Source: Fusobacterium nucleatum_L
GTDB taxonomy: Bacteria; Fusobacteriota; Fusobacteriia; Fusobacteriales; Fusobacteriaceae
Assembly: GCF_050231725.1 (NCBI RefSeq)
Contig: NZ_CP077172.1
Coordinates: forward strand, 124,001-188,000
Direction: 5' to 3'
Length of the DNA stretch: 64,000 bases
Shown here: positions 17,039-25,493 of the stretch, piece after piece
Position numbering within the stretch: the stretch's first letter is position 1
Layout of the letters: every line of letters starts with the position of its first letter
Translations under genes and position numbers: made by a program
Notes under the pieces: model-generated
Told to the model about the DNA's origin: nothing
Seen by the model: the letters and a program-made list of their open reading frames with translations, nothing else
Databases searched by the model: none

Positions 17039-18808
17039 TTACTTAATTTTATTTTTTATTTCTATTGCAATTTTTTCTGGAATTATTTCTTTTAATTCTT
17101 CAATACTTGCTTTTTTTATGGCTGAAATTGAGCCAAACTTTGTAAGTAGTTTATTTCTTCTTATTTCACCAATGCCTTCAATTTTATCTAACTCAGATGA
17201 AATAATTCTTTTACTTCTAAGCTTTCTATGATATGTTACTCCAAATCTATGTGCTTCATCTCTTACTCTTTGAAATATTTTTAAAGCTTCCATATCTTTA
17301 CTTAAAACATAGGGAGTAGATTCTCCATATTTATATATTTCTTCATTTCTTTCTGCTAAACTCAATAATTCACTTAAATGAATTTTTCCAATTTTCTTTA
17401 AAACTTCAGCAGCTGAATTAATTTGCCCTAATCCTCCATCTATTAAAATAACATCTGGAAATTCAATATCAGGTAATTTTGAATATCTTCTTTCTATAAC
17501 TTCTCTCATCATTGAAAAATCATCTGGTGTATCCTTACACCTAATTTTAAATTTTCTATATTCTTTTTTTGCTGCCCTTCCCTCAATAGAAACGCTCATA
17601 GAAGCTACAGCATCTTTTCCTTGAATATTAGATATATCAAAACATTCAATTTTTCTTGGAAATCTTTTTAGTCCTAAAATATCGTGTAAATCTTTAATTC
17701 CTTTTTCAAGAGTATCCTTTTTAGAAAAATAGTTTTCTATATCTCTTTCCAAATTCTTATATGCCATATCAAGTAACTCTTTTCTTCTACTCTTTATTTT
17801 AGGAAAATGAAATTCTTTTTTCTTAGAAGTTTCAACTGTCAAAGCATCAACAACAACTGCTAGTTCTTTTTCATACTTGCTGTCTAAGACTAGACTTTTA
17901 GGTAGCATGTGTTTTGAATAATAAGACATAAATATTGCTTCATAAATATTATCTGTAAACTTATCTTTTAAATCTATTAGAGTTGAAAATTTTCCTAAAA
18001 TTTTTCCATCTCTCATATTTAAAACACATATAAAAGCTTTATCTATAACTAGTTTAAATGTAAAAATATCCTCATCAAGTTCTCTTTCATATTGAATTAT
18101 TTGGGAACTTGCAATAGATTTTAACTCTTTTATTTGTTCTCTATAAATTATTGATTTTTCAAAATCCATATTTTGAGAGGATTTATTCATCATTACTGTT
18201 AATTCATTTATTAATTTACTTGTATTACCTCTTAAAACTTGTTTTAAATTTTCAACATCTTTATTATATTCTTCTTTTATCTCCTTATATACACAAGGTC
18301 CCGTACAACTTTTCATATAATATTTCAAACAAGCTCTTGGGGATACTTTTTTCATATCCCTATTACAATCCCTTATTTTAAATAATTTCATAAAAATACT
18401 CTTTAATTTCCAAGCTCCATAAGGATAGGGTCCAAAATATTCTCCACTTTTTATATCTAAAGCTTTTGTTGTCCTAATAATTTTTATACTTGGAAAATCT
18501 TCTTTACTTATTTTAATAAAAGGATAAGTTTTTTCATCTTTTAAAAGTATATTATATTTTGGTGAATATTTTTTTATTAAATTATTTTCTAATAATAAAG
18601 CATCTATTTCTGTATTAGTAAGGAAAAACTCTATATCTTCAATATTTTTAACAAGTTCATTAGTTTTTTCACTCTCATGAATTCTATTAAAATATGAAGA
18701 AACTCTGTTTTTTAGATTCTTTGCTTTTCCGACATAGATAACTTTATTATTTTTTTTCATCAAATATACTCCAGGTGACTCTGGAATATTTAATTTACCA
18801 ATTTCCAA
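17039..18808 (-). CDS. uvrC: excinuclease ABC subunit C
   Basis: Dual-incision nuclease of nucleotide excision repair (589 aa, normal length). Domains: GIY-YIG at residues 10-90 (PESPGVYLMKK, VIYVGKAKNLKNRV), a UvrB-binding UVR region around 200-235, the RNase-H-like C nuclease (ECFDISNIQG, DVILIDGGLGQ, RDEAHRFGVTYHR) and C-terminal helix-hairpin-helix (LDKIEGIGEIRRNKLL). The start is TTG at 18808 with GGGAG 8 bases upstream. It overlaps rapZ by 14 bases, so the two are coupled. Confidence 0.95.
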   Translation of the reverse strand: MEIGKLNIPESPGVYLMKKNNKVIYVGKAKNLKNRVSSYFNRIHESEKTNELVKNIEDIEFFLTNTEIDALLLENNLIKKYSPKYNILLKDEKTYPFIKISKEDFPSIKIIRTTKALDIKSGEYFGPYPYGAWKLKSIFMKLFKIRDCNRDMKKVSPRACLKYYMKSCTGPCVYKEIKEEYNKDVENLKQVLRGNTSKLINELTVMMNKSSQNMDFEKSIIYREQIKELKSIASSQIIQYERELDEDIFTFKLVIDKAFICVLNMRDGKILGKFSTLIDLKDKFTDNIYEAIFMSYYSKHMLPKSLVLDSKYEKELAVVVDALTVETSKKKEFHFPKIKSRRKELLDMAYKNLERDIENYFSKKDTLEKGIKDLHDILGLKRFPRKIECFDISNIQGKDAVASMSVSIEGRAAKKEYRKFKIRCKDTPDDFSMMREVIERRYSKLPDIEFPDVILIDGGLGQINSAAEVLKKIGKIHLSELLSLAERNEEIYKYGESTPYVLSKDMEALKIFQRVRDEAHRFGVTYHRKLRSKRIISSELDKIEGIGEIRRNKLLTKFGSISAIKKASIEELKEIIPEKIAIEIKNKIK

Positions 18809-19667
18809 GTTCTTTCTCCCTATGGCTTACATAAATATTTATATTTTTAAGTACCTTACTATTTTTTAAATCTTCTGTCAACTTATTTACAAATGTTACA
18901 GATCTGTGTTGTCCGCCACTACAGCCTATTGAAATTGTTAAATGTTTTTTCCCTTCCTTTACATATTGAGGAATTAAAAACTCAATAAGTGGAAGTAATT
19001 TTGAATAAAATTCTTTACTTTCCTTTTGTGATAAAACATAATTTTTAACTTCTTCATCAAAGCCATTTTTTTCTTTTAATTCTTCTATATAATAGGGATT
19101 GGGAATAAATCTTACATCGAACATTAAGTCACTATCAATGGGAATGCCGTATTTATAACCAAAAGATTGAATATGAATATTTATATTCACATCTATATTT
19201 AACTCATCTTTCCCCAATAAAAACTCCTTAAGTCTTTTCTCTAGTTCAACAGTTTTTATCTCAGTTGTGTCTATTATTAAATCAGCAATCTCTCTAATTT
19301 GAAATAAAATATTTTTTTCTTTTAAAATACTCCTTAGTAAAGTTAATTCTTTTAAAGGATGAGCTCTACGACTTAATGTATATCTTCCTAAAATAATTGC
19401 TTCATGAGCCTCTAAAAATATAATATCCATTTTTACTCCAGATTCCTTAATAAAGTTTATAAAATTAAAGAAATCTTTTGTATTTTTAAATGTTCTGATA
19501 TCAATTCCTACTGCTAATTTCTCAATTTCTGTATCCAACAGGGATTTTTCAAGTCCCAAAGGAAGGTTATCAATAGTATAATAGTCCATATCTTCTAAAA
19601 TATTTAATGCTGTTGTCTTTCCAGCACCACTTAAACCAGTTACAATAATGATATGTTTTGTTTTCAT
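18795..19667 (-). CDS. rapZ: RapZ/YvcJ-type nucleotide-binding protein
   Basis: About 290 aa. Walker A is GLSGAGKT near residues 11-18; the C-terminal conserved region has FDVRFIPNPYY and the phosphate-binding GCSGGQHRSV. In enterobacteria RapZ is an RNase adaptor controlling amino-sugar synthesis; in Firmicutes YvcJ has a less defined role, so the exact job here is open. ATG at 19667 is preferred because AGGGTGAT is well spaced before it; a GTG at 19676 lies too close. It sits between a redox enzyme and uvrC in one leftward unit. Confidence 0.9.
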   Translation of the reverse strand: MKTKHIIIVTGLSGAGKTTALNILEDMDYYTIDNLPLGLEKSLLDTEIEKLAVGIDIRTFKNTKDFFNFINFIKESGVKMDIIFLEAHEAIILGRYTLSRRAHPLKELTLLRSILKEKNILFQIREIADLIIDTTEIKTVELEKRLKEFLLGKDELNIDVNINIHIQSFGYKYGIPIDSDLMFDVRFIPNPYYIEELKEKNGFDEEVKNYVLSQKESKEFYSKLLPLIEFLIPQYVKEGKKHLTISIGCSGGQHRSVTFVNKLTEDLKNSKVLKNINIYVSHREKELGNW

Positions 19668-19689
19668 TTTTATCACCCTGATTTTTTAT

Positions 19690-21039
19690 TTACTTTGCTA
19701 CATTTCCCGCTACATTCATAATATCCCAAGTTGTTGCAAATGGAGGTGCATATAAGAAGTCCATATTTGCTAGTTCTGTTACAGTCATTTTATTTTGTAT
19801 AGCTACTGCTAGTGCATTTGCTCTTAAAGCAGCTCCTTTTTTCCCTGCAACTTGTGCACCTAATAAAACTTTTGTATCTGTATTATAAATTAACTTTATA
19901 TATACATCTTCTCCACCAGGATAATATCCTGCATGATCTTCACCATCAACAAATACTGTCTTGTAATTTATATTATTATCTTTTGCTTCTTGCTCTGTTA
20001 TACCAGTTCTGGCTGCTTCAAATTCTAAAACTTTTATTCCTGCTGAGCCCAAAGTTCCTATAAATTTTTTATTAGCTCCAGTCAAATTTTCTCCAATAAG
20101 TCTACCTAATTTATTGGCAGTAGTTGCAAGAGCTATGTATACATTTTTTTCCAAAACTGAATGATAAACTGTTGCACAATCTCCTGCTGCATAAACATCA
20201 GGAATATTAGTCCTTCCAAATCTATCTATTATAATAGCACCATTTTTAAATAATTCAATACCTGTATCTTTTAAAAATTCTGTATTAGGTCTAACTCCTG
20301 TTGCAACAATTATTAAATTTGCTTTATATTCCTTTTTATCTGTTTTTAAACCTATAACTTTATTTTCAAAAGTTTTCACTTCAAGAGGACTTTCATTTAA
20401 GTGCAAAGAAATTCTTTCATGTTCTCTTATATGATTTTCCAATAAATCTGTAATTTCTTCATCAAAAGTCTTATTTAAAATTCTAGCTGAGTGTTGAAAA
20501 ATTCTTACATTTTTCCCTAGTTTTAAAGCAGCCTCTGCAATTTCAATTCCTATGTAGCCTGCTCCAATGATAATTATATTCTCATTTTCTTTTTTTAACA
20601 TTTCTCTTTTTACATCTAGTCCTTCATTAAAGGTTTTTAAATTATATACTCCCTCAGAATCCAAATTTTTAATATCTTTTGGACTTGTTGAGCTTGCTCC
20701 AGTTGCTATAACTAGCTCATCATAATTATCTTCAAATACTTTATTTTCATTTAGGTTTCTAACAAAAACTTTTTTATTTTTGAAATCTATATTTTCAACC
20801 TTATGTTTAATTTTTACATTGATACCTTCTTTTTGAAATTCTTCATAAGTTCTTGCAACCATTAGAGAAGCATCAGGATAAAAATCCCCAACATAGTATG
20901 GTAGTCCACAAGCTCCCCATGATATCGCATCTGTCATTTCATAAACTGTTATATCTAAACTATTATCTATTCTTTTCGCTTTTGAAGCTGCACTCATACC
21001 TGCTGCAACCCCACCTATTACGATAATTTTTTTGTTCAT
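19690..21039 (-). CDS. CoA-disulfide reductase-like FAD/NAD(P) oxidoreductase
   Basis: Cytoplasmic flavoenzyme of 449 aa. FAD-binding GGVAAGMSAA sits at residues 9-18, the redox-active Cys44 in SWGACGLPYY, the NAD(P) site in IIGAGYIGIEIAEAA, the second FAD contact in DVYAAGDCAT, and a C-terminal dimerisation domain follows. A single Cys at this place is the pattern of CoA-disulfide reductases and H2O-forming NADH oxidases; these cannot be separated by eye. The start has RBS AAGGAGAGAG and a good promoter lies upstream at 21076-21104. It heads the unit with rapZ and uvrC. Confidence 0.85.
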   Translation of the reverse strand: MNKKIIVIGGVAAGMSAASKAKRIDNSLDITVYEMTDAISWGACGLPYYVGDFYPDASLMVARTYEEFQKEGINVKIKHKVENIDFKNKKVFVRNLNENKVFEDNYDELVIATGASSTSPKDIKNLDSEGVYNLKTFNEGLDVKREMLKKENENIIIIGAGYIGIEIAEAALKLGKNVRIFQHSARILNKTFDEEITDLLENHIREHERISLHLNESPLEVKTFENKVIGLKTDKKEYKANLIIVATGVRPNTEFLKDTGIELFKNGAIIIDRFGRTNIPDVYAAGDCATVYHSVLEKNVYIALATTANKLGRLIGENLTGANKKFIGTLGSAGIKVLEFEAARTGITEQEAKDNNINYKTVFVDGEDHAGYYPGGEDVYIKLIYNTDTKVLLGAQVAGKKGAALRANALAVAIQNKMTVTELANMDFLYAPPFATTWDIMNVAGNVAK

Positions 21040-21075
21040 AAATCTCTCTCCTTATTATACAAAAAGCTTTTTAAA

Positions 21076-21104
21076 ATTATACTATTTTTATCAACTTTTG
21101 TAAA
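21076..21104 (-). promoter_or_regulatory. promoter of the oxidoreductase-rapZ-uvrC unit
   Basis: On the minus strand TTTACA (21104-21099) and TATAAT (21081-21076) are separated by exactly 17 bases, a near-consensus sigma-70 promoter. Transcription would begin about 30 bases before the oxidoreductase start codon. Confidence 0.7.
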
Positions 21105-21121
21105 GGTTAGAAATTTCTAAT

Positions 21122-21216
21122 AAAAAAAGCTGTTGCAATTTTATTGAGTTACAAAATGAATAAAAATCTATAAAAATAAATTTTAAATTTTACATTGCTT
21201 ATAAATTTGCAACAAC
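21122..21216 (-). terminator. terminator of the tsa/rfaE2/NUDIX unit
   Basis: TTGCAACA at 21207-21214 pairs with TGTTGCAA at 21131-21138 across an AU-rich loop of 68 bases. Read leftward, the structure ends in GCTTTTTTTA. It lies directly after the tsaB stop. The large loop makes it unusual for an intrinsic terminator. Confidence 0.55.
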
Positions 21217-21232
21217 CTAAGATAAATTCTAT

Positions 21233-21877
21233 TTAAAAATTTTTCTCTGCTCTTGATTTACTTATATATTCAGGTTCTAAAGTATAAATATTAGCTTCTT
21301 CTTTATTTAAAGCTAATTCGCATAAAACAGAAGCTCTTGGAAAAGAATTATACATAGGTAAAACAATAGCATTATCTCCTAAATTATCTTTTAAAATATT
21401 TGTATAATTTATTGCTCCATCTCCAACAAAAACATACTTTTTATTTTTATCAAAGTTTGAAATTAAATTAATTAAATAATCATCAACATAGTTTCCTTGG
21501 TATTTATAGTATACTCTTTCTTTTCTTGCATCAATTAAAGGCACAACTTCATTTTCATTACCATTTGCTATTGCTTCTAAGATATCTAGTTCATTCACAG
21601 CAATTAAAGGTTTATTAAGTGCCATAGCTAAGCCCTTAGCAATTCCCAGTGCAATTCTTACTCCTGTAAATGAACCAGGCCCTATTGCAACTGCTATTTT
21701 ATCTATATCATTTATATTTAAATCAGATATTTTAAATAAATTATCAACTATTGGCATTACAATATTTGAGTGATTTTTCTTTACTGATAAACTTGTTTCA
21801 GCAATAACTCCATTTTCACTATCAAATATTGAACAAGTACAAATTTTAGTTGAAGTATCAATTCCCAAAATCAGCAT
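21233..21877 (-). CDS. tsaB: tRNA t6A37 threonylcarbamoyl transfer complex protein TsaB
   Basis: Essential dimerisation partner of TsaD in t6A synthesis on tRNAs (214 aa). The ASKHA-type N-terminus LILGIDTSTKICTCSIF and the conserved IAVAIGPGSFTGVRIALGIAKGLA are typical. TsaB lacks its own transfer activity and serves as a scaffold with TsaE and TsaD. Start ATG has GGAGG 9 bases upstream, and it overlaps tsaE by 20 bases. TsaC and TsaD are not in the window. Confidence 0.93.
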   Translation of the reverse strand: MLILGIDTSTKICTCSIFDSENGVIAETSLSVKKNHSNIVMPIVDNLFKISDLNINDIDKIAVAIGPGSFTGVRIALGIAKGLAMALNKPLIAVNELDILEAIANGNENEVVPLIDARKERVYYKYQGNYVDDYLINLISNFDKNKKYVFVGDGAINYTNILKDNLGDNAIVLPMYNSFPRASVLCELALNKEEANIYTLEPEYISKSRAEKNF

Positions 21878-22319
21878 TAAATTTTGCCTCCTTTTCTTTA
21901 TTTCCTATATATTTAATATCTACAAGTCTTTCATCTTCTTTTGTTGCATACTTAAATTCAATTCTAATATATTCTTTTGGTAAATCTTCTAAAATAATAT
22001 TTGCCCACTCAATAAGTGCAACTCCACCATTATTTATATAATCTTCATAGCCTATCTCATAAATTTCTTCTGAATTACATAGTCTATACACATCAAAGTG
22101 GTATAGTGGCATTCTACCTGATAAATATTCAAGAACATAGTTGAATGTTGGGCTTTTTAGATTTTCTTTTACTCCAAATTCTTTGGCAAAAGTTTTAGTA
22201 AAAGTAGTTTTTCCAGTCCCTAATTCACCTATTAAAGCAATAACTGTATTTTCTTCCACATAGTTTGCTAATTTCTTAGCAAGTTCATCTATTTGACTAA
22301 AAGTTAAAACTTTTTCCAT
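21858..22319 (-). CDS. tsaE: tRNA t6A37 threonylcarbamoyl complex ATPase TsaE
   Basis: Small P-loop ATPase (153 aa) required for t6A formation. Walker A is LIGELGTGKTTFTK around residues 29-42; LKSPTFNYVLEY and the switch-like YHFDVYRL are family hallmarks, and VALIEWA is the Walker B region. The neighbouring overlap with tsaB is the common bacterial arrangement. It begins 14 bases downstream of the rfaE2 stop. Confidence 0.93.
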   Translation of the reverse strand: MEKVLTFSQIDELAKKLANYVEENTVIALIGELGTGKTTFTKTFAKEFGVKENLKSPTFNYVLEYLSGRMPLYHFDVYRLCNSEEIYEIGYEDYINNGGVALIEWANIILEDLPKEYIRIEFKYATKEDERLVDIKYIGNKEKEAKFNADFGN

Positions 22320-22332
22320 ATTTTATCCCTTT

Positions 22333-22797
22333 CTATTTTTTATTAATCTTTTCTATTATATTTGTTGTAGATTTTCCTTCAACAAAATTTAAAATTATAA
22401 CTTCTCCACCATAACTTTCAACAATTTTAGTTTCTGGTAAATCTTCTTTTTTATAGTCTCCACCTTTAACATGAATAGATGGTTTTAAACAAGCTATTAA
22501 TTCTTCTGGTGTATCCTCATCAAAAATAACAGTGTAGTTAACTGCTTTTAATCCATCAAGAACAAAGGCTCTATCATTTTCAGAATTTATAGGTCTAGTT
22601 TCTCCCTTTAATTTTTTAACTGACTTATCAGAATTTACTCCAACAATAAGAATATCTCCTTGTCTTTTAGCTTCATTCAAATAAGTTACATGTCCTGTAT
22701 GAAGTATATCAAAACAGCCATTGGTAAACACAACTTTTTTACCACTTTTTTTTGCTTCCTCTACAAGCTCAGTAGCTAATTTTCTACTTATATTCAT
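22333..22797 (-). CDS. rfaE2: D-glycero-beta-D-manno-heptose 1-phosphate adenylyltransferase
   Basis: Nucleotidyltransferase (154 aa) making ADP-heptose for lipopolysaccharide inner core. Motifs are VFTNGCFDILHTGHVTYL (the HxGH active site), GVNSDKSVKKLKG and HVKGGDYKKEDL, with VEGKSTTNII at the C-terminus. It corresponds to the free-standing C-terminal half of HldE; the kinase half is not next to it. Its presence supports a Gram-negative host. It overlaps the NUDIX gene by 14 bases. Confidence 0.93.
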   Translation of the reverse strand: MNISRKLATELVEEAKKSGKKVVFTNGCFDILHTGHVTYLNEAKRQGDILIVGVNSDKSVKKLKGETRPINSENDRAFVLDGLKAVNYTVIFDEDTPEELIACLKPSIHVKGGDYKKEDLPETKIVESYGGEVIILNFVEGKSTTNIIEKINKK

Positions 22798-23401
22798 AAA
22801 AACCTACCTTTCCTTCTTCTTTTAATGTTCTAACAAAATCACAAATAATTTCAGCTGTCATTCCCCAAATAGGCTCATTCTCATACATATAAATATAAAC
22901 ATATCTACTTGGAATTTTCCAATCCTTTCCATATCTTTCTGGGAAATTATATTTTTTTATATTAAATTTTGCTGTGTTAGAAATTTCAACTTCTCCCTTA
23001 ATAGCTTTATTCTTTATAAAAAACTCAATAGGAACAACTAATAATTTTTCAACTTCATCTTTACTATATTTTATTTCATCTAAACTTTTTATATTTAATT
23101 TACAAAGATAACATTCAATAATAACTCCTGTGGCAGCAACTAAAATTCCAAATTTACTTATATTTGTAATAGCTTTTCTTTTTATTTGTAATTCTTCAAG
23201 AGTTTCTCTTATTGCTGTTTCTCTAAAATTTTTATCTTTCTTATCTTTTTTTCCACCAGGAAAAGAAATTTCTCCTGCTTGTCTTATATTTTTTGCTCTT
23301 TTTTCAAGTATAAAATAATCCTTTCCATCAATATTTGTAATACAAATCATAATTGCACTTTCAAAATATCTATCTCTTAATAAAATTCTATTTTTATTCA
23401 T
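22784..23401 (-). CDS. NUDIX hydrolase, CoA-pyrophosphatase-like
   Basis: A 205-aa hydrolase of nucleoside-diphosphate-linked substrates. The Nudix box is readable as GEISFPGGKKD followed by FRETAIRETLEELQI (residues 43-72), with the REXXEE metal-binding core. RQAGEISFPGG just before it matches the CoA-pyrophosphatase (NudL/YeaB) subgroup, so coenzyme A or related dinucleotides are the likely substrate; this is by motif only. It is first in the leftward unit with rfaE2, tsaE and tsaB. Start ATG has GGTGAGAAG upstream. Confidence 0.87.
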   Translation of the reverse strand: MNKNRILLRDRYFESAIMICITNIDGKDYFILEKRAKNIRQAGEISFPGGKKDKKDKNFRETAIRETLEELQIKRKAITNISKFGILVAATGVIIECYLCKLNIKSLDEIKYSKDEVEKLLVVPIEFFIKNKAIKGEVEISNTAKFNIKKYNFPERYGKDWKIPSRYVYIYMYENEPIWGMTAEIICDFVRTLKEEGKVGFYEYK

Positions 23402-23476
23402 CTTCTCACCAAAAAAAATTCTCTAACATTTATGATAGCACAAATATTAAATAAAAAATAGTATTTTCTATTAAAC

Positions 23477-23505
23477 TTGACACTAAAATTTATAAATATT
23501 ATAAT
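23477..23505 (+). promoter_or_regulatory. consensus promoter upstream of the structured leader
   Basis: TTGACA (23477-23482) and TATAAT (23500-23505) are both perfect consensus and are separated by 17 bases. Transcription would begin near 23512, about 220 bases before the next start codon, so the transcript would contain the whole palindromic element at 23542-23717. This explains much of the 334-base gap between genes. Confidence 0.75.
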
Positions 23506-23541
23506 TTACTGTAAATAATATTTAATTAAAGAAAAAATATC

Positions 23542-23717
23542 TTATTGAAAAATAAGTGAGTTACATTCCAGATTTTAGGATAAAAATTAAATAGAATGAG
23601 CCGAGCAAATTTCAGCATGTTTGAAGCTAACTTCTTAGTAAGTTAGCTGAATTTGCAGCGAATTCCTAATTTTTATTCGTTAAGAAATCTGGCTAGTAAT
23701 GAACTATTTTTCAATAA
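23542..23717. repeat. 176-bp imperfect palindrome, MITE-like or structured leader
   Basis: Perfect 13-bp terminal inverted repeats (TTATTGAAAAATA / TATTTTTCAATAA) enclose further nested pairs: CCAGATTT/AAATCTGG, ATAAAAATTA/TAATTTTTAT, GCAAATT-T-CAGC/GCTGAATTTGC and a central hairpin AGCTAACTT/AAGTTAGCT. Its G+C is higher than the flanks and no frame is coding. It may be a miniature transposable element or a folded 5' leader; no clear target-site duplication is seen. Confidence 0.6.
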
Positions 23718-23735
23718 TATTATAAAGGAGTTCTT

Positions 23736-24221
23736 ATGTTATTTTATGAAGATTTAGTTAGAAAAATAGAAGAAGAAAAAATTGAGAAGATTGAAAAAAT
23801 TGAAAAATTTAATCTGAATGGAAGTAAAAGTTTAGTAGGTTATGGTATTGCAATTCCACTTATTCTTATAGGTTTATTTGAAGTTTATTCTTATACTATT
23901 TATCATAAATGGTATCTTTTACTTATTGGAATAATTTTTCTTGGAATAGGATTAAAACAATTAAAAACAGTTTTAACATATTCTTATGTTGTAGACACTG
24001 AAGCAAAAACTTTAAAGTTTGGAAAGTTAAATTTACAATTTGACAATGTAGAAAGTGCAACTTTAAAAGAGATGAAATTAGGAAAAAAAGTTTTAACTGT
24101 CATTGATATGATTACAAATGATAGAAAACAAATTGTAATTCCACTTTTTATGTCTAAACAAGTAAGATTTATACTTTTAATAAAAGAAATTTTAGCTGAA
24201 AGATTTTCTATAAAGAAATAA
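23736..24221 (+). CDS. small membrane protein of unknown function
   Basis: A 161-aa protein. The N-terminus contains an IEKIEKIEK repeat, then two hydrophobic segments (about residues 35-55 and 58-75), then a beta-rich cytoplasmic part (TEAKTLKFGKLNLQFDNVESATL) that resembles bacterial PH-like domains, ending in a basic tail. I do not recognise a named family. It has RBS AAAGGAG and is followed 9 bases later by aroA, so it probably shares the promoter at 23477 and the structured leader with aroA and aroC. Confidence 0.7.
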   Translation: MLFYEDLVRKIEEEKIEKIEKIEKFNLNGSKSLVGYGIAIPLILIGLFEVYSYTIYHKWYLLLIGIIFLGIGLKQLKTVLTYSYVVDTEAKTLKFGKLNLQFDNVESATLKEMKLGKKVLTVIDMITNDRKQIVIPLFMSKQVRFILLIKEILAERFSIKK

Positions 24222-24230
24222 GTGAGAGAT

Positions 24231-25493
24231 ATGAACAAAAAAATTATAAAAGCTGAGAAATTAATAGGAGAAGTTACTCCTCCACCATCAAAGAGTATAT
24301 TACACAGATATATTATTGCCAGTTCTTTGGCAAAGGGTATATCTAAGATAGAAAATATTTCTTACTCTGATGATATAATAGCAACTATTAAAGCTATGAA
24401 AAAATTAGGGGCTAAGATAGAAGAAAAAGATAATTATCTTTTAATTGATGGAAGTCAAACCTTTGGTAAAGAATATTTGAATAATGATAGTGAAATTGAC
24501 TGTAATGAGTCTGGCTCAACACTTAGATTTTTATTTCCTCTATCAATAGTTAAAGTAAATAGGATTTTATTCAAAGGTAAAGGAAAATTATTTAAAAGAC
24601 CTTTAAGTCCCTACTTTGAAAACTTTGATAAATATCAAATAAAATATTCATATATAAATGAAAATGAAATTTTATTAGATGGAGTATTAAAAAGTGGCGA
24701 ATATCAAATTGATGGAAATATAAGCTCTCAATTTATAACAGGTTTACTATTTTCATTACCTTTATTAAATGGAAATTCTAAAGTTATAATAAAAGGTAAG
24801 TTGGAATCATCAAGTTATATTGATATAACATTGGATTGTTTAAGTAAATTTGGAGTTAAGATTATTAATAATTCATATCAAGAATTTATAATAGAGGGTA
24901 ATCAAACTTATAAGTCAGGGAATTATCAAGTTGAAGCTGATTATTCACAAGTAGCTTTCTTTTTAGTTGCAAATTCTATTGGCTCAAATATTAAAATAAA
25001 TGGATTAAATGTTAATTCATTGCAAGGAGATAAAAAAATTATTGATTACATTTCTGAGATTGATAATTGGAATAAAAGTGAAAAGTTAATATTAGATGGC
25101 TCTGAAACACCTGATATAATACCTATTTTATCTTTAAAAGCTTGTATTTCAAAAAAAGAAATTGAAATTGTAAATATAGCAAGATTAAGAATAAAAGAAA
25201 GCGATAGACTTAAAGCAACTGTACAAGAATTATCAAAGTTAGGCTTTGATTTAATTGAAAAAGAAGATAGTATTTTAATTAATTCAAGAAAAAACTATAC
25301 TCATGATAGTAAAGAAATTATATCTTTATCATCACATTCTGATCATAGAATAGCTATGACAGTAGCTATTGCTTCAACTTGTTATGAGGAAGAAATTATT
25401 TTAGATAATTTAGATTGTGTAAAAAAATCATATCCAAACTTTTGGGAAGTTTTCTTATCACTAGGAGGAAAAATTTATGAATACTTGGGGTAA
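24231..25493 (+). CDS. aroA: 3-phosphoshikimate 1-carboxyvinyltransferase (EPSP synthase)
   Basis: Sixth step of the shikimate pathway, joining phosphoenolpyruvate to shikimate 3-phosphate (about 420 aa). Motifs include PPPSKSILHRYIIASSLAKG at the N-terminus, ESGSTLRFLFP, SSQFITGLLFSLPLL, VEADYSQVAFFLVAN and RLRIKESDRLKA. ATG at 24231 has a GTGAGAG leader; the GTG at 24222 would add three residues. It overlaps aroC by 17 bases. The other shikimate genes are not in the window. Confidence 0.95.
   Translation: MNKKIIKAEKLIGEVTPPPSKSILHRYIIASSLAKGISKIENISYSDDIIATIKAMKKLGAKIEEKDNYLLIDGSQTFGKEYLNNDSEIDCNESGSTLRFLFPLSIVKVNRILFKGKGKLFKRPLSPYFENFDKYQIKYSYINENEILLDGVLKSGEYQIDGNISSQFITGLLFSLPLLNGNSKVIIKGKLESSSYIDITLDCLSKFGVKIINNSYQEFIIEGNQTYKSGNYQVEADYSQVAFFLVANSIGSNIKINGLNVNSLQGDKKIIDYISEIDNWNKSEKLILDGSETPDIIPILSLKACISKKEIEIVNIARLRIKESDRLKATVQELSKLGFDLIEKEDSILINSRKNYTHDSKEIISLSSHSDHRIAMTVAIASTCYEEEIILDNLDCVKKSYPNFWEVFLSLGGKIYEYLG

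Noticed and set aside
19812..20063. Plus-strand open frame very rich in Leu, Tyr and His opposite the oxidoreductase
   Set aside because: Its composition is a by-product of reading AT-rich coding DNA on the other strand; the flavoenzyme frame is clearly the real gene.
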